From assembly GCF_013359945.1 (NCBI RefSeq), contig NZ_JABWCS010000211.1:115893-179892 (forward strand): a stretch of DNA of 64,000 nucleotides, read 5' to 3'. Position 1 is the stretch's first letter. The number at the start of each line of letters is the position of its first letter. The notes under the pieces were generated by a model. That model did no database searches. It saw only the letters and a list, made by a program, of their open reading frames with translations, and was not told the origin of the DNA. Of the stretch, positions 34,962 through 43,386 are shown one piece after another. The stretch comes from Paenibacillus agri. Lineage in GTDB: Bacteria; Bacillota; Bacilli; Paenibacillales; Paenibacillaceae. Position numbers and translations under genes: made by a program.

Positions 34962-36170
34962 TCAATGTTTCATACTTCGAAATCCATGCTCTCTGGCACG
35001 CACTGTTACAATTAGAGCTAGCAAGAGCAGGATGAGCACTACCCAAGGGAAGTTATGAATCCCAAGGGTTCCAAGCAGGATACCGCCAATCATACCGCCA
35101 CCACCGATGGCTATGTTCCAACTTGTTACCAGCATGGACTGTGCTACATCGGCATTTTCGCCAGCCGTTTCTGCGACCGCTGTTTGCAGTAATGTCGCTG
35201 CTCCCCCAAATGTCAGCCCCCACAAGGCAATACTGAAATAAATGATCACAGGTTGACCACTGCCGATTCCCAGCAAAACAGATGCTACGGCGAAACCAGC
35301 CAGGCTGAATAAGGTAAGCATGCGCAGCCAACGGTCGATCAGCATGCCTGTTATCCAAATGCCAACAACAGAAGCAATACCGAATAAAAGAAGAATCAGG
35401 TCTACTCGCCCAGAGAGTCCTGCCAGTGCAAGAAACGGTGCAATATAGGTGTAGAGGACATTATGTGCAAGTACCCAGAACAACACAACAAAGAGAATGG
35501 ATCGCACCCCGGGTATGAAGAACACTTTACGAAGGGGAAGCCGCTGCTGACCCACTTGCCCTGGAAAATCCGGTACCGCCTTGATTACCCAAACAATAAG
35601 CAGCAGCGATAGCAAAGAAGTGATCCCAAAGACAAGTCTCCACCCTATAAAGCCCCCGGCAAATGTTCCAATGGGAACACCAAGCAGAAGCCCAAGTGGA
35701 GAACCGATCATCGCCACTGCGAGCGCCCGCCCCCTCAGAGATTCGTGAACCATACGGCGTGCATAGCCTGCTGTTATTCCCCATACAACACCTCCGGACA
35801 CCCCCGCGAAGAAACGGGCAGTGAGTGTCAATATATAGTTGGAGGATAAACTTGTAATCGTGTTGAACACAAGAAAAACAACGATACACACCAGCAGCAA
35901 CGACCGTCTTCGCCACCCGCGCGTAGCGGTAATTAGCGGTATTGCCGCCAAGGTAGAACCTAGGGCATATAAGGTGATGAGCTGGCCGGCGAGTGCTTCT
36001 GAAATTCCCAGTCCATCGCTGATCTGGGGCAATAAACCTGCTGGAAGCGTTTCGGTTAAGATACAGATAAAACCCGTCATCGCCAAAGCCAGTAATCCCC
36101 CCAATGGAAACCGGTCAGACGAACTATTACCCGTGCCAGGCTGTGAGGCCGAGGCCGTATTTCGGTTCAT
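34962..36170 (-). CDS. MFS transporter (DHA1, CmlA/AraJ-like)
   Basis: A 402-residue transporter with 12 predicted helices. Motif regions: LPAGLLPQISDGLGISEALAGQLITLYALGS near helix 1-2, and RFFAGVSGGVVWGITAGYARRMV (helix 4-5), which match the DHA1 drug:H+ antiporters and sugar-efflux proteins. The N-terminal 25 residues are polar. GAGGTG precedes the ATG. Stand-alone gene; the span 36171-36521 upstream is AT-rich and I see only a probable promoter region there. Confidence 0.88.
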   Translation of the reverse strand: MNRNTASASQPGTGNSSSDRFPLGGLLALAMTGFICILTETLPAGLLPQISDGLGISEALAGQLITLYALGSTLAAIPLITATRGWRRRSLLLVCIVVFLVFNTITSLSSNYILTLTARFFAGVSGGVVWGITAGYARRMVHESLRGRALAVAMIGSPLGLLLGVPIGTFAGGFIGWRLVFGITSLLSLLLIVWVIKAVPDFPGQVGQQRLPLRKVFFIPGVRSILFVVLFWVLAHNVLYTYIAPFLALAGLSGRVDLILLLFGIASVVGIWITGMLIDRWLRMLTLFSLAGFAVASVLLGIGSGQPVIIYFSIALWGLTFGGAATLLQTAVAETAGENADVAQSMLVTSWNIAIGGGGMIGGILLGTLGIHNFPWVVLILLLLALIVTVRAREHGFRSMKH

Positions 36171-36521
36171 ATGAATAACACCTCTAATCTATAAATTCTA
36201 ACAATTTATAGTTTATAGGATTAATTCCTTGTTTTACATGTATAAGTAACTGAATATCTGTCGTTTTTATTTTAAAATCATTTATTTTTCTTGTTTATTC
36301 CTATAATTTAAAATCAACAGTACCAATAGTAACATTTGCCCCACATCTACTGTAACACCATAAAAGAAAGAGCCAACTTAACGGCTAGCCTGTCGTGTCA
36401 TGAAACGATTCGCTTTTTTTGCCAATCTCAAATCCCCCTTCACCAGTCGTCTTAATAGTGACAAAGAGGACCACCTCCTTAACTAACCGTTTGAACAATG
36501 AAAAGGAGGCTACATCCTCAA

Positions 36522-36710
36522 CTAACGGCATTTTTGTATCTTATTTCCTTTCAGAATAGACAAATGAGGCAAATAAGGGCATTATTGTATCTTATTTTCC
36601 GAAAAAGTACGCTGGACAGGGTATTCTGGAAGATTTAAGGTACAATATTGCACTTAATCTCCGCTAACCCTCAGCTGTAGAGGATTTAAGGTACGAAAAT
36701 GCCGTTAATT
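36522..36710. repeat. Dispersed palindromic repeat family A, copy 2
   Basis: About 189 bp, with outer inverted ends CTAACGGCATTTTTGTATCTTA and GGTACGAAAATGCCGTTAA-type (one or two mismatches) and inner boxes GGGCATTATTGTATCTTA and TAAGGTACAATATTGCAC. Close to copy 3 (47.8 kb) over its whole length. The resemblance to copy 3 extends upstream into AGTCGTCTTAA-AGTGA at about 36440. No transposase or coding potential. Confidence 0.8.
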
Positions 36711-36835
36711 GCACTTTGATCATCCTTGCCGTTCCTGCCCCAGATACTTGCGCAAGCATTCTTTGCTTCAACAAAAGAGGGACATCAGCGATAACGTCAT
36801 TAGACCAGCGACAATAAAAACGTCTTAGGCGCAAA

Positions 36836-36871
36836 AAAGCTGCGAGGTTAATACCCCCGCAGCTTTCATTT
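36836..36871 (-). terminator. Terminator of the MerR1-CPBP1 unit
   Basis: On the minus strand AAAGCTGCG and CGCAGCTTT with inner GGT/ACC pairs are followed by TTTTGCGCC. It lies 80 bases after the CPBP gene. A similar AAAGCTGCA stem occurs at 45.8 kb, at the other edge of the MerR array. Confidence 0.8.
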
Positions 36872-36950
36872 TTAAGCATATCCTATTTTACCAAGAGTAA
36901 TTCTGTCCTGTGGGGCAATGTACATTTTATTGCCTTCTTGGACGGATGAA

Positions 36951-37763
36951 TCAGCCGGCTGGTCGTGACACGCTTTGAGCGCTATCACGCCCTCTTTCAC
37001 GGCGGAGGATGATCGGAACCGTGATTGCTGCAGCGATCGCCAACAAAGGAGCTAGTGCACCAGCGATGGGAAACGACGACGAGCCATTCGTAGAGAAGAT
37101 GCTCAAGTCCCAGAGTCCGTGCAGGAGCATGGCCGACACGAGCGATCCAGTAGACCGCCGGGCAAGGTAGAAGATCGAACCGAGGCCGAAAGCGATCAGT
37201 ACCTGGAACAGGGCACCCGCCCCGATACCCAGGAACATGTTCGGCAGGTGGAACACTGCGAACATCGCTGTTGAGAGCAGCCAGACCCCGGTTTCACCGA
37301 ATCGGCTGCGCAAAGCGACTATCAACTGACCTCGGTTGATCATCTCTTCATTGAAGCCGACCAGAATGCTGCCGATGAAGAGATACAGCAACATGAGGGG
37401 CGTGACACGGGTGAAGTCGCCGATCAGCATGTTCACGATCGCGATGACCGTCATAATGATCGGGAGAGTCATCGTCCACCCTGAAAGACGCCGCCTCTCA
37501 ACCAGGCTGGGACGCCACCACCCGTAGAGCGCGACCATTGTGATGGTCAGCACGGCACCACCGGACAGTGGTATTACGTACCAGAGAAGAAGGGTCTGCG
37601 CACTCTCGCCCACTCGCGTATAGTCGACACCATTGAGCACAAAGATCGCGTAGAAGACTGCGCTGTAGAGGAAATAGGTGAGAACACCCCATCGTACACG
37701 GGGACGAACTCGAAGGGCGGGATCCGAAGATTTTTGCAGCATATCCCTATTAATTGACATCAT
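36951..37763 (-). CDS. CPBP intramembrane metalloprotease-like protein 1
   Basis: A multi-helix membrane protein of about 270 residues of the CPBP (CAAX protease and bacteriocin-processing, Abi) family. Motif 1 reads FNEEMINRGQ (EExxxR), motif 2 FAVFHLP (FxxxH) and motif 3 LLHGLWD (HxxxD). Members cleave prenylated or peptide substrates in the membrane or give bacteriocin self-immunity. GGGAGTG precedes ATG 37763. It is the only cargo downstream of merR1 (70-base gap). A near-identical paralogue lies at 39.4 kb. Its GC-rich codon use (many GCG/CGC/GTC) differs from the AT-rich neighbours, suggesting transfer. Confidence 0.88.
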   Translation of the reverse strand: MMSINRDMLQKSSDPALRVRPRVRWGVLTYFLYSAVFYAIFVLNGVDYTRVGESAQTLLLWYVIPLSGGAVLTITMVALYGWWRPSLVERRRLSGWTMTLPIIMTVIAIVNMLIGDFTRVTPLMLLYLFIGSILVGFNEEMINRGQLIVALRSRFGETGVWLLSTAMFAVFHLPNMFLGIGAGALFQVLIAFGLGSIFYLARRSTGSLVSAMLLHGLWDLSIFSTNGSSSFPIAGALAPLLAIAAAITVPIILRRERGRDSAQSVSRPAG

Positions 37764-37833
37764 AAACACTCCCACTATACATTAGTATTTTCTTTCATTT
37801 GCTCTTGTTTTTTAGATTTCAACATCGAATACT

Positions 37834-38601
37834 TCAAGAACTAGGGATATCATGACTGAGCAGATGAAGTAACGCTTCAATCAGATAGTTCATAAGCTCC
37901 GGCTCGATGTTTGGGAAGAGCTGCGGATCCCACTCCCCTAGCGATCTTAGCGTTTCGTTTGTACCCAGTTCCTGCAGCGATTGGCCCATCATCTGCTCCA
38001 TTATCAGCTTTAGAGTAACCGCACGCTCCTGCACAAGGTGATGCTCCGGCGGCAGCCCTTGCTTGGACATGAGGAGCAGATCATTAAACGCTATCATGAT
38101 CTTACGTTCTACCTGAATCCGTTCATCCAAGCTTAATCCACTCAATGACATCGATTGTACGAGTGCATCCGGCAGACGTTCGGAGAGCCACTGCTTCTGC
38201 TCCTCCTCATGCTGAATGGAACGAACCATCATCATCATAATTCTTGGATCAATCGTGTCGTTATCATCAACGATCGCTATTGCCCGTTCAACCGTATCCA
38301 CAATGCGCTGGATATGCTGCTGCTTCTTCAGCAGCAGCCCATATTGCAGCTTCAGAGAAGCATTGAAATCTTTACCATCCTGTTCCAGATACTCGCTGAT
38401 ATCATCCAAGGAGTAGTCTAAATATTTCAAGGTCAATATTTGATGGAGTCGGAACAAATCCTCATCAGAATAAGTACGGTATCCACCCTCAGTGTATCCG
38501 CTTGGCTTAAGCAGCCCCTTACGATCATAATAGCGCAGCGTAGGTGTCGACGTTGAGGTCAATTTTGAGAATGAACCAACGGTATAATACTTCTTACTCA
38601 T
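37834..38601 (-). CDS. MerR-family regulator 1
   Basis: A 255-residue MerR protein: winged helix with YYTVGSFSKLTSTSTPTLRYYDRKGLLKPSGYTEGGYRTYSDEDL (residues 5-49), a dimerisation coiled coil (about 75-115) and a helical effector domain of 140 residues, in size like TipAS-type multidrug-binding domains. No metal-binding cysteines are seen, so an organic ligand is likely. Start ATG 38601 follows AAGGGGCTGAATAAG. Paralogues occur at 41.8 and 44.7 kb. Its promoter has a 19-bp spacer with a dyad, typical of MerR activation by DNA untwisting, so it should control itself and the following CPBP gene. Confidence 0.92.
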   Translation of the reverse strand: MSKKYYTVGSFSKLTSTSTPTLRYYDRKGLLKPSGYTEGGYRTYSDEDLFRLHQILTLKYLDYSLDDISEYLEQDGKDFNASLKLQYGLLLKKQQHIQRIVDTVERAIAIVDDNDTIDPRIMMMMVRSIQHEEEQKQWLSERLPDALVQSMSLSGLSLDERIQVERKIMIAFNDLLLMSKQGLPPEHHLVQERAVTLKLIMEQMMGQSLQELGTNETLRSLGEWDPQLFPNIEPELMNYLIEALLHLLSHDIPSS

Positions 38602-38625
38602 CTTATTCAGCCCCTTTCTAGCACC

Positions 38626-38656
38626 AGTATAAACGTTAAAGCTGCTTTAACCTCAA
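38626..38656 (-). promoter_or_regulatory. merR1 promoter with 19-bp spacer and dyad GTTAAAGC-A-GCTTTAAC
   Basis: Minus strand: TTGAGG (-35), 19-base spacer, TATACT (-10). The spacer overlaps a perfect 17-bp palindrome GTTAAAGCAGCTTTAAC. A 19-bp spacer with central dyad is the known architecture of MerR-activated promoters. Seen directly in sequence; regulator identity inferred from adjacency. Confidence 0.8.
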
Positions 38657-38810
38657 GGCCTTTTTTTGGACTCTAATTAAAAAAAAGCTCGATATTAGTC
38701 AAACTCCCCATAACGAATGGAATTTTCCAGGTAAACTAAATAGCCAGCCACCGTTGGATTTCCGGCGACTGACTGATTAAACTTGTAAAGTGACTGTGAA
38801 GCCTGTCTTA

Positions 38811-39150
38811 CTAATGGAGAACAGTTCCACTTTCAGGTTGATTTAATCCTGCCTCTTGTTCACTTGGTTTGACACGCTTCATAAATAACGAGATGAACAG
38901 GGCGATGATCGACATGACACCAGCGAAAATAAAGGCGCCTTTGATACCAAAAACAAAGGAAGAGGGCAAATGTGCTAACATCGCGGGATCTAATTAAGCA
39001 AGATTAAGCCCATTGCTCATAACAAATCCTTGATCACGCAAATAGTTTACTTGACCTGTCGCTAGCATCGTCATCGCCAGCGCACTGCCTATCGCTCCAG
39101 CCACTTGCTGCAATGTACTCATTATAGCTGTACCGTGTGGATATAACTCA
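38811..39150 (-). pseudogene. 3' remnant of a DHA2-family MFS drug transporter
   Basis: The last part of a 14-helix EmrB/LmrB-type transporter: LYPHGTAIMSTLQQVAGAIGSALAM, then an in-frame TAA at about 38994, then (same frame) LDPAMLAHLPSSFVFGIKGAFIFAG and IALFISLFMKRVKP ending at 38811. The 5' two thirds are missing. It is joined upstream in frame to a TraB fragment, so the junction marks a deletion that removed the end of a TraB gene and the start of the transporter gene. Confidence 0.85.
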
Positions 39151-39385
39151 GCCGCTAATGTTTTTTTCACCTTAAAGCCTGTCTGCTCCAGCAATGGAAC
39201 AATCCCCTTGTCGCCCAGCATATGCCCAGACCCCACTGCAACCAAATGAGTTTGTTTTTTATCACTGTTCAGATAGTCTTTAATTCTCTCGAACATTGCT
39301 ACATTGCGATCGGACATTATGCTTTTGTAATATTCAGGATCCCAGCCAGTTGATTTGCTTGCTTCAGATTTACGAATCCCGTCGA
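39151..39385 (-). pseudogene. C-terminal fragment of a copper-amine-oxidase-N/TraB protein
   Basis: About 75 codons matching the end of the two intact TraB proteins in this array: TGWDPEYYKSIMSDRNVAM, YLNSDKKQTHLVAVGSGHMLGDKGIVPLLEQTGFKV. It begins right after the stop of the CPBP2 gene and fuses in frame into the MFS remnant. The first ATG in frame (39317) lacks a ribosome binding site. It indicates that a fourth TraB gene once stood here. Confidence 0.85.
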
Positions 39386-39398
39386 CTGCACGGACGAA

Positions 39399-40211
39399 TC
39401 AGCCGGCTGGTTGTGACACGCTTTGGGCGCGATCGCGCCCTCTTTCACGGCGGAGGATGATCGGAACCGTGATCACTGCAACGATCGCCAACAACGGAGC
39501 TAGTGCACCAGCGATGGGATACGACGACGAGCCATTCGTAGCGAAGTTGCTGAAGTCCCAGAGTCCGTGCAGGAGCATGGCGAACACGAGCGAGCCGGTA
39601 GACCGCCGGACAAGGTAGAAGACCGAACCGAGGCCGAAAGCGATCATTACCTGGTACAGGGCAACCACCCCGATGCCCAGAAAGATGTTCGGCAAGTGGA
39701 AGACTGCGAACATCGCTGTTGCGAGCAGCCAAACCCCGGTTTCGCCGAATCGGCTACGCAGAGCGACTATCAACTGACCTCGGTTGATCATGTCCTCATT
39801 GAAGCCGACCAGAATGCTACCTACGATGAGATACAGCCACATGAGAGGCGTGATACGGGTGAAATCGCCGATCAGCATGTTCACGATCGCGATGACCGTC
39901 ATAATGATCGGGAGAGTCATCGTCCACCCGGAAAGACGCCGCTTTTCCACCAGACTGGGGCGCCACCATCCGTAGAGCGTGACCATTGTGATGGTCAGCA
40001 CGGCACCTCCGGACAACGGTAATACGTACCAGAGAAGAAGGGTCTGCTCACTCTCGCCCACTCGCGGGTAGTCGACGCCGTTGAGCACGAAGATTGCGTA
40101 GAAGACTGCGCTATAGAGGAAATATGCAAGAACACCCCACCTTACGCGGGGACGAACTCGAAGGCCGGAATCCAAAGATTCCTGTAGCCTGTCCCTATTA
40201 ATTGACATCAT
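39399..40211 (-). CDS. CPBP intramembrane metalloprotease-like protein 2 (EE to ED)
   Basis: A 270-residue paralogue of CPBP1, identical over most of its length. Motif 2 (FAVFHLP) and motif 3 (LLHGLWD) are intact, but motif 1 reads FNEDMINRGQ: the second Glu of EExxxR has become Asp (codon GAC), which may weaken or alter metal-dependent activity. GGGAGTA precedes ATG 40211. It follows the TraB2 gene by 107 bases in the merR2 cassette. The identity with CPBP1 ends abruptly just past the stop codon, marking the edge of the duplicated block. GC-rich codon use as in CPBP1. Confidence 0.88.
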   Translation of the reverse strand: MMSINRDRLQESLDSGLRVRPRVRWGVLAYFLYSAVFYAIFVLNGVDYPRVGESEQTLLLWYVLPLSGGAVLTITMVTLYGWWRPSLVEKRRLSGWTMTLPIIMTVIAIVNMLIGDFTRITPLMWLYLIVGSILVGFNEDMINRGQLIVALRSRFGETGVWLLATAMFAVFHLPNIFLGIGVVALYQVMIAFGLGSVFYLVRRSTGSLVFAMLLHGLWDFSNFATNGSSSYPIAGALAPLLAIVAVITVPIILRRERGRDRAQSVSQPAG

Positions 40212-40318
40212 AAATACTCCCACTATAAATTAATATTTTCTTATAATTCCTCCGTTGTTATAGGTATTATTACTACATGCTAATGCAGAAATTATAGCAG
40301 CCCAATGCTACTTAAATA

Positions 40319-41578
40319 CTACTGTTTTACCACCTTGTATCCCGCCTTCTCCAACATAGTAACCAGACCAGAGTCGCCCGCAAAATGTGAAGCGCCAAGG
40401 GCAATCATATACGTTTCTTTTTTATCACTGTTCAGATAGCCTTTAATCTTCTCAGCCATTGCTAAATTGCGGTCCGTCTGCATACCTTTGAAATAGTCAT
40501 CATCCCAGCGAAGCGCATCGACAAATTTAACCAAGTTTTTTTCATCGCCAGTTTTCCATACTTTCAGAATATCATCCATCGACATTTCCGTAGCAGAAGA
40601 AGGCAAAGAATTTGGATCCAAAAATTGAAGGAGCAGCTTTTCCTGTAGAGAGTCGGAGAAGTTGTTGAAGACCTGGTACTGGGACTCAAAAGTCTCTAGC
40701 CCAATAATTGGCTTTTTCGTATTGATGGCTTTTCCCATGAAATACATGTCAATACCCATACCTTCGTCTAAATCTTGTTTTGCCCCCAGAATGGTCCCCA
40801 TCTGTTGCTGAGCGTACCACGCCTTGATGTTATCGAAGCTATTTTCCGGTAGTCCATTTTCCTTCAGGAATGCGGTAACTTTGTTATAGGTTGCTGCAGA
40901 GATATGATCCTTCAGTGTGGTTCCGTCTTTAAATTCACTCACATCCGTTATCAATTTAGTTAATTCGTCGGGAACGATCTTTGTAAAGTCGATCTCTACG
41001 CCCAAGTAGTCAGCAGCATTGAACGCATTCTCAATCTCCGGACGCAACGGGTATATAGTCTTGTCGACGGTGTGGATTGTACCAAGCATATACACGGTGT
41101 TGCCTTTATTCTCTACCTTCCACAAAAAGCCTTTGCTGCTTTCGGATTGTTTTCCAGAGGTAAGGCTAACCTGGCGCAGCGATTGATTCCAAGCCACTTG
41201 ATAGCCTGTAGTTTCAGCAGCAAAGCGGAGCGGTACATACGTTACATTCTTGATTTGCTTTGGTGCTGCGTCCAGCTTAACCGTTTTCCCGTTTGCCGTG
41301 GCATTCGTGCTGCCAATCTTCAGGGAGAAGGAGAGACCTTCTTTCGAACCGCTGACGGTACGAGTCGCTTGATCCCATTGCACTTGGACGCCCAGCTTTT
41401 CCAGGAGCGGACGCAATGGGACGAGTGTCACTCCTTTTTCAATGATCGGTGCGGAGTTGCTGAACTGGATTTGCTCGCCGTTTAACTTTACGGATAAGGA
41501 TTTTTCCGCTGCTTGAACGGAAGAATATGCAGAAGTAAGCAAGATCAGGGAGAGTAATACAGCGCTAATTTTTTTCAT
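40319..41578 (-). CDS. Secreted copper-amine-oxidase-N/TraB-GumN fusion protein 2
   Basis: A 419-residue exported protein: signal peptide (1-23, ending VQAA), a copper amine oxidase N-terminal-like domain (about 26-142; VTLVPLRPLLEKLGVQVQWD and VTYVPLRFAAETTGYQVAW repeats), then a TraB/GumN domain (150-419) with GTIH at 166-169, the conserved acid in GVEID, and a second GxxH (GASH) near residue 400. TraB-type domains are related to TIKI proteases and to pheromone-shutdown TraB, so it may cleave or bind extracellular peptides at the cell wall. AGAAGGAG precedes the ATG. It follows merR2 with 183 bases holding a hexamer microsatellite. Confidence 0.88.
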   Translation of the reverse strand: MKKISAVLLSLILLTSAYSSVQAAEKSLSVKLNGEQIQFSNSAPIIEKGVTLVPLRPLLEKLGVQVQWDQATRTVSGSKEGLSFSLKIGSTNATANGKTVKLDAAPKQIKNVTYVPLRFAAETTGYQVAWNQSLRQVSLTSGKQSESSKGFLWKVENKGNTVYMLGTIHTVDKTIYPLRPEIENAFNAADYLGVEIDFTKIVPDELTKLITDVSEFKDGTTLKDHISAATYNKVTAFLKENGLPENSFDNIKAWYAQQQMGTILGAKQDLDEGMGIDMYFMGKAINTKKPIIGLETFESQYQVFNNFSDSLQEKLLLQFLDPNSLPSSATEMSMDDILKVWKTGDEKNLVKFVDALRWDDDYFKGMQTDRNLAMAEKIKGYLNSDKKETYMIALGASHFAGDSGLVTMLEKAGYKVVKQ

Positions 41579-41673
41579 TGGTATATAACTCCTTCTAGTT
41601 GGAATAATAAAACGCAGTTTTAATCGTTAGATTCTTAAGCAACCTTTTTATATCCGATTTCTATATCTGTCTT

Positions 41674-41712
41674 TATCTCTATCTCTATCTCTATCTCTAT
41701 CTCTATCTCTAT
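41674..41712. repeat. Hexamer microsatellite (TATCTC)6 between merR2 and traB2
   Basis: Six perfect copies of TATCTC plus TAT (GAGATA on the coding strand), about 95 bases before the TraB2 start. The tract is bracketed by the 11-base direct repeat TAAGCAACCTT (41636-41646 and 41712-41722). Copy-number change would move upstream and downstream elements by 6 bp steps without affecting a reading frame. Confidence 0.85.
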
Positions 41713-41761
41713 AAGCAACCTTCAATATGCGTCGACGGACAACTTCGTTTGGGGATGTAAC

Positions 41762-42526
41762 CTAGTGCTCTTCCTTCATCTTTTCCTCCCACATGCGACG
41801 GAACAGATGACCTAACGCTTCAGACAAGTAGTTTGCAAAGCTAGGCTCAAAGTTCGGGAAGAGCTGCGGATCCATCTCCTTCAGTACTTTTCCCGTCTCG
41901 TTCGTTCCTAGTTCCTGTAGCGGGTGTCCAAGTATCTGCTCGAAAAATAGCTTTAGAGCTTGTGCACGCTCCTGTACAAGTGGATCATCCGGCGGCAGCC
42001 CTTGTTTGGACATAACAAGTAAATCATTAAACACTCCCATCAGCTCAGTTTCCAGGCTTGTTTCAACACTAAATATAGATTGTACGAGTGAATCCGGCAG
42101 ATGATCGGAGAGCCACTGCTTCTGCTCCTCCTCATGCTGAATGGAACGAATCATCTGCATAATGAGATCTGAATCAATCGTATGGTTGCCCTTAACAATC
42201 GCTCTTGCCCGTTCAACCGTATCGACAACGCGCTGGATATGCTGCTGCTTCTTCAGTAACAGCTCATATTGCAGCTCCAGAGAAGCATTAAAATCATTGC
42301 CATCCTGCTCCAAAAATTCGTGGATTTCATCCAAGGAGTAGTCTAAATATTTTAAGGTTAATATTTGATGGAGCCGGAACAAGTCCTCGTCGGAGTAAGC
42401 ACGGTATCCCTTTTCACTGTAGCTGCTTGGCTTAAGCAATCCCTTGCTATCATAAAAGTGCAGCATCCGTTTCGTCGTTGAGGTCAGTTTAGCGAATGCA
42501 CCAGCGGTATAATGTTTCTTATTTAT
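41762..42526 (-). CDS. MerR-family regulator 2, apparent ATA start
   Basis: A MerR paralogue of about 254 residues, with the same domain order as MerR1. The first in-frame ATG (42466) would remove the first HTH helix. Family-conserved sequence (KKHYTAGAFAKLTSTTKR) lies upstream, and the codon aligned with the MerR1 ATG is ATA at 42524-42526, at the right distance from AAGGGGCTG. So either ATA is used, at low efficiency, or the gene has lost its start and makes a truncated product. The rest of the protein is intact (QRVVDTVERARAIVKG; EEQKQWLSDHLPDSLVQS). It heads the cassette TraB2-CPBP2. Confidence 0.85.
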   Translation of the reverse strand: MNKKHYTAGAFAKLTSTTKRMLHFYDSKGLLKPSSYSEKGYRAYSDEDLFRLHQILTLKYLDYSLDEIHEFLEQDGNDFNASLELQYELLLKKQQHIQRVVDTVERARAIVKGNHTIDSDLIMQMIRSIQHEEEQKQWLSDHLPDSLVQSIFSVETSLETELMGVFNDLLVMSKQGLPPDDPLVQERAQALKLFFEQILGHPLQELGTNETGKVLKEMDPQLFPNFEPSFANYLSEALGHLFRRMWEEKMKEEH

Positions 42527-42550
42527 CTTTCTCAGCCCCTTTCTAGCATC

Positions 42551-42581
42551 AGTATAAGGTGTAACGTTACGTTATACTCAA
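42551..42581 (-). promoter_or_regulatory. merR2 promoter with 19-bp spacer and dyad TAACGT-A-ACGTTA
   Basis: Minus strand: TTGAGT, 19-base spacer, TATACT. The spacer holds the 13-bp dyad TAACGTAACGTTA. Same geometry as for merR1 and merR3 but a different half-site. Confidence 0.78.
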
Positions 42582-42627
42582 GCATTTTTTTATTCTATTT
42601 AAGATGAACTTAAAATCCTAACATAGG

Positions 42628-42850
42628 GCTCGGTCGTCACTACGGTGGAATGTTTGGACTTCCGGTCGTTATTGTCTCCAGATTTTTGGATTATACCGCT
42701 ATTAGCGGATAAAATCCGGAGACTGCCTGTGCTTCCGATGCGAGCTTTCCTGCGGAAAGCTTTCAGACGAGCGCTTCGCTCCTACAGTTCCAAACTTCCC
42801 CCTTCACTCCTTCTCGCTTTTTGTTACTTTCTTTTGTTTATCTTATATAG
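42628..42850. repeat. Dispersed structured repeat family B, copy 1
   Basis: A 223-bp element with several internal inverted repeats: GTTTGGA near the left and TCCAAAC near the right end, TGTCTCC/GGAGACA arms, the central hairpin CCGCTATTAGCGG, AGCTTTCC/GGAAAGCT and GAGCG/CGCTC. Copy 2 (60.6 kb) is highly similar over the full length; copy 3 (61.3 kb) lacks the centre. No coding capacity. This fills the gap between the merR2 promoter and the YbjQ gene. Confidence 0.82.
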
Positions 42851-42926
42851 TCAAAAAAAGAGCTCCCTAGTCAAACTCCCCATATCAAATGGAGCTGCAT
42901 GAATACTAAAAAACTAAATTAAAAAT

Positions 42927-42952
42927 AGGGCTAACCTAATGGTTAGCCCTGC
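42927..42952 (-). terminator. Terminator after the YbjQ gene
   Basis: AGGGCTAACC pairs with GGTTAGCCCT around TAAT; on the minus strand ATTTTTAATT follows. It closes the merR3-traB3-ybjQ unit. Confidence 0.85.
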
Positions 42953-42970
42953 AATATTATGAACGACTAC

Positions 42971-43282
42971 TTAGATAACAACTGCTGTTCCACTAACAGC
43001 TACCATCATCATGTCCTGGCGGACAACTGCGTAATTGATCCCCACGCCGATTACAGCGTTGGCCCCCATCGTCGAAGCGTGCTGGGTCATTTCTTTGAAG
43101 GCCGCGTCTCTTGCTTCCCTTAGCTTCGTTTCATAGGCTTTCGAACGCCCGCCTACCAAATCTCTAAATGAGGCAAGAATATCCCTCCCGACATTAGCTC
43201 CCATGATGACCTCACCGGTTGCCACGCCGACATATTCTCTGACTGGGGAACCTTCAACGATTGCGGTTGTTGTAATAATCAA
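42971..43282 (-). CDS. YbjQ-family (UPF0145) protein, TTG start
   Basis: A 103-residue YbjQ-type protein, a pentamer-forming heavy-metal-binding-like fold of unknown role. Marks: VGVATGEVIMGANVGRDILASFRDLVGGRS and ANAVIGVGINYAVV. The start is TTG at 43282, with AGGAGGG seven bases upstream, giving the usual family length; the longer frame to 43345 has no site. It lies 104 bases after TraB3 and is the last gene of the merR3 cassette. Confidence 0.88.
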   Translation of the reverse strand: MIITTTAIVEGSPVREYVGVATGEVIMGANVGRDILASFRDLVGGRSKAYETKLREARDAAFKEMTQHASTMGANAVIGVGINYAVVRQDMMMVAVSGTAVVI

Positions 43283-43386
43283 GCATTTCCCTCCTAACAA
43301 ACAATTGGATTGGAGCTGACCTCCTGGAGAAAATAACAGAGCCAACCTAATGGCTAGCTCTACTGTGTAATAAACAAGAATAAGTG

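Noticed and set aside
36522..36710. Rho-independent terminator only
   Set aside because: The length, four-box structure and presence in three copies make it a repeat element rather than a simple terminator.
38994..39317. Intact 107-codon gene
   Set aside because: It is a fusion of TraB and MFS tails with no ribosome binding site; treated as pseudogenes.
41661..41712. CRISPR or origin iterons
   Set aside because: A plain hexamer microsatellite with no spacers, DnaA boxes or replication gene.
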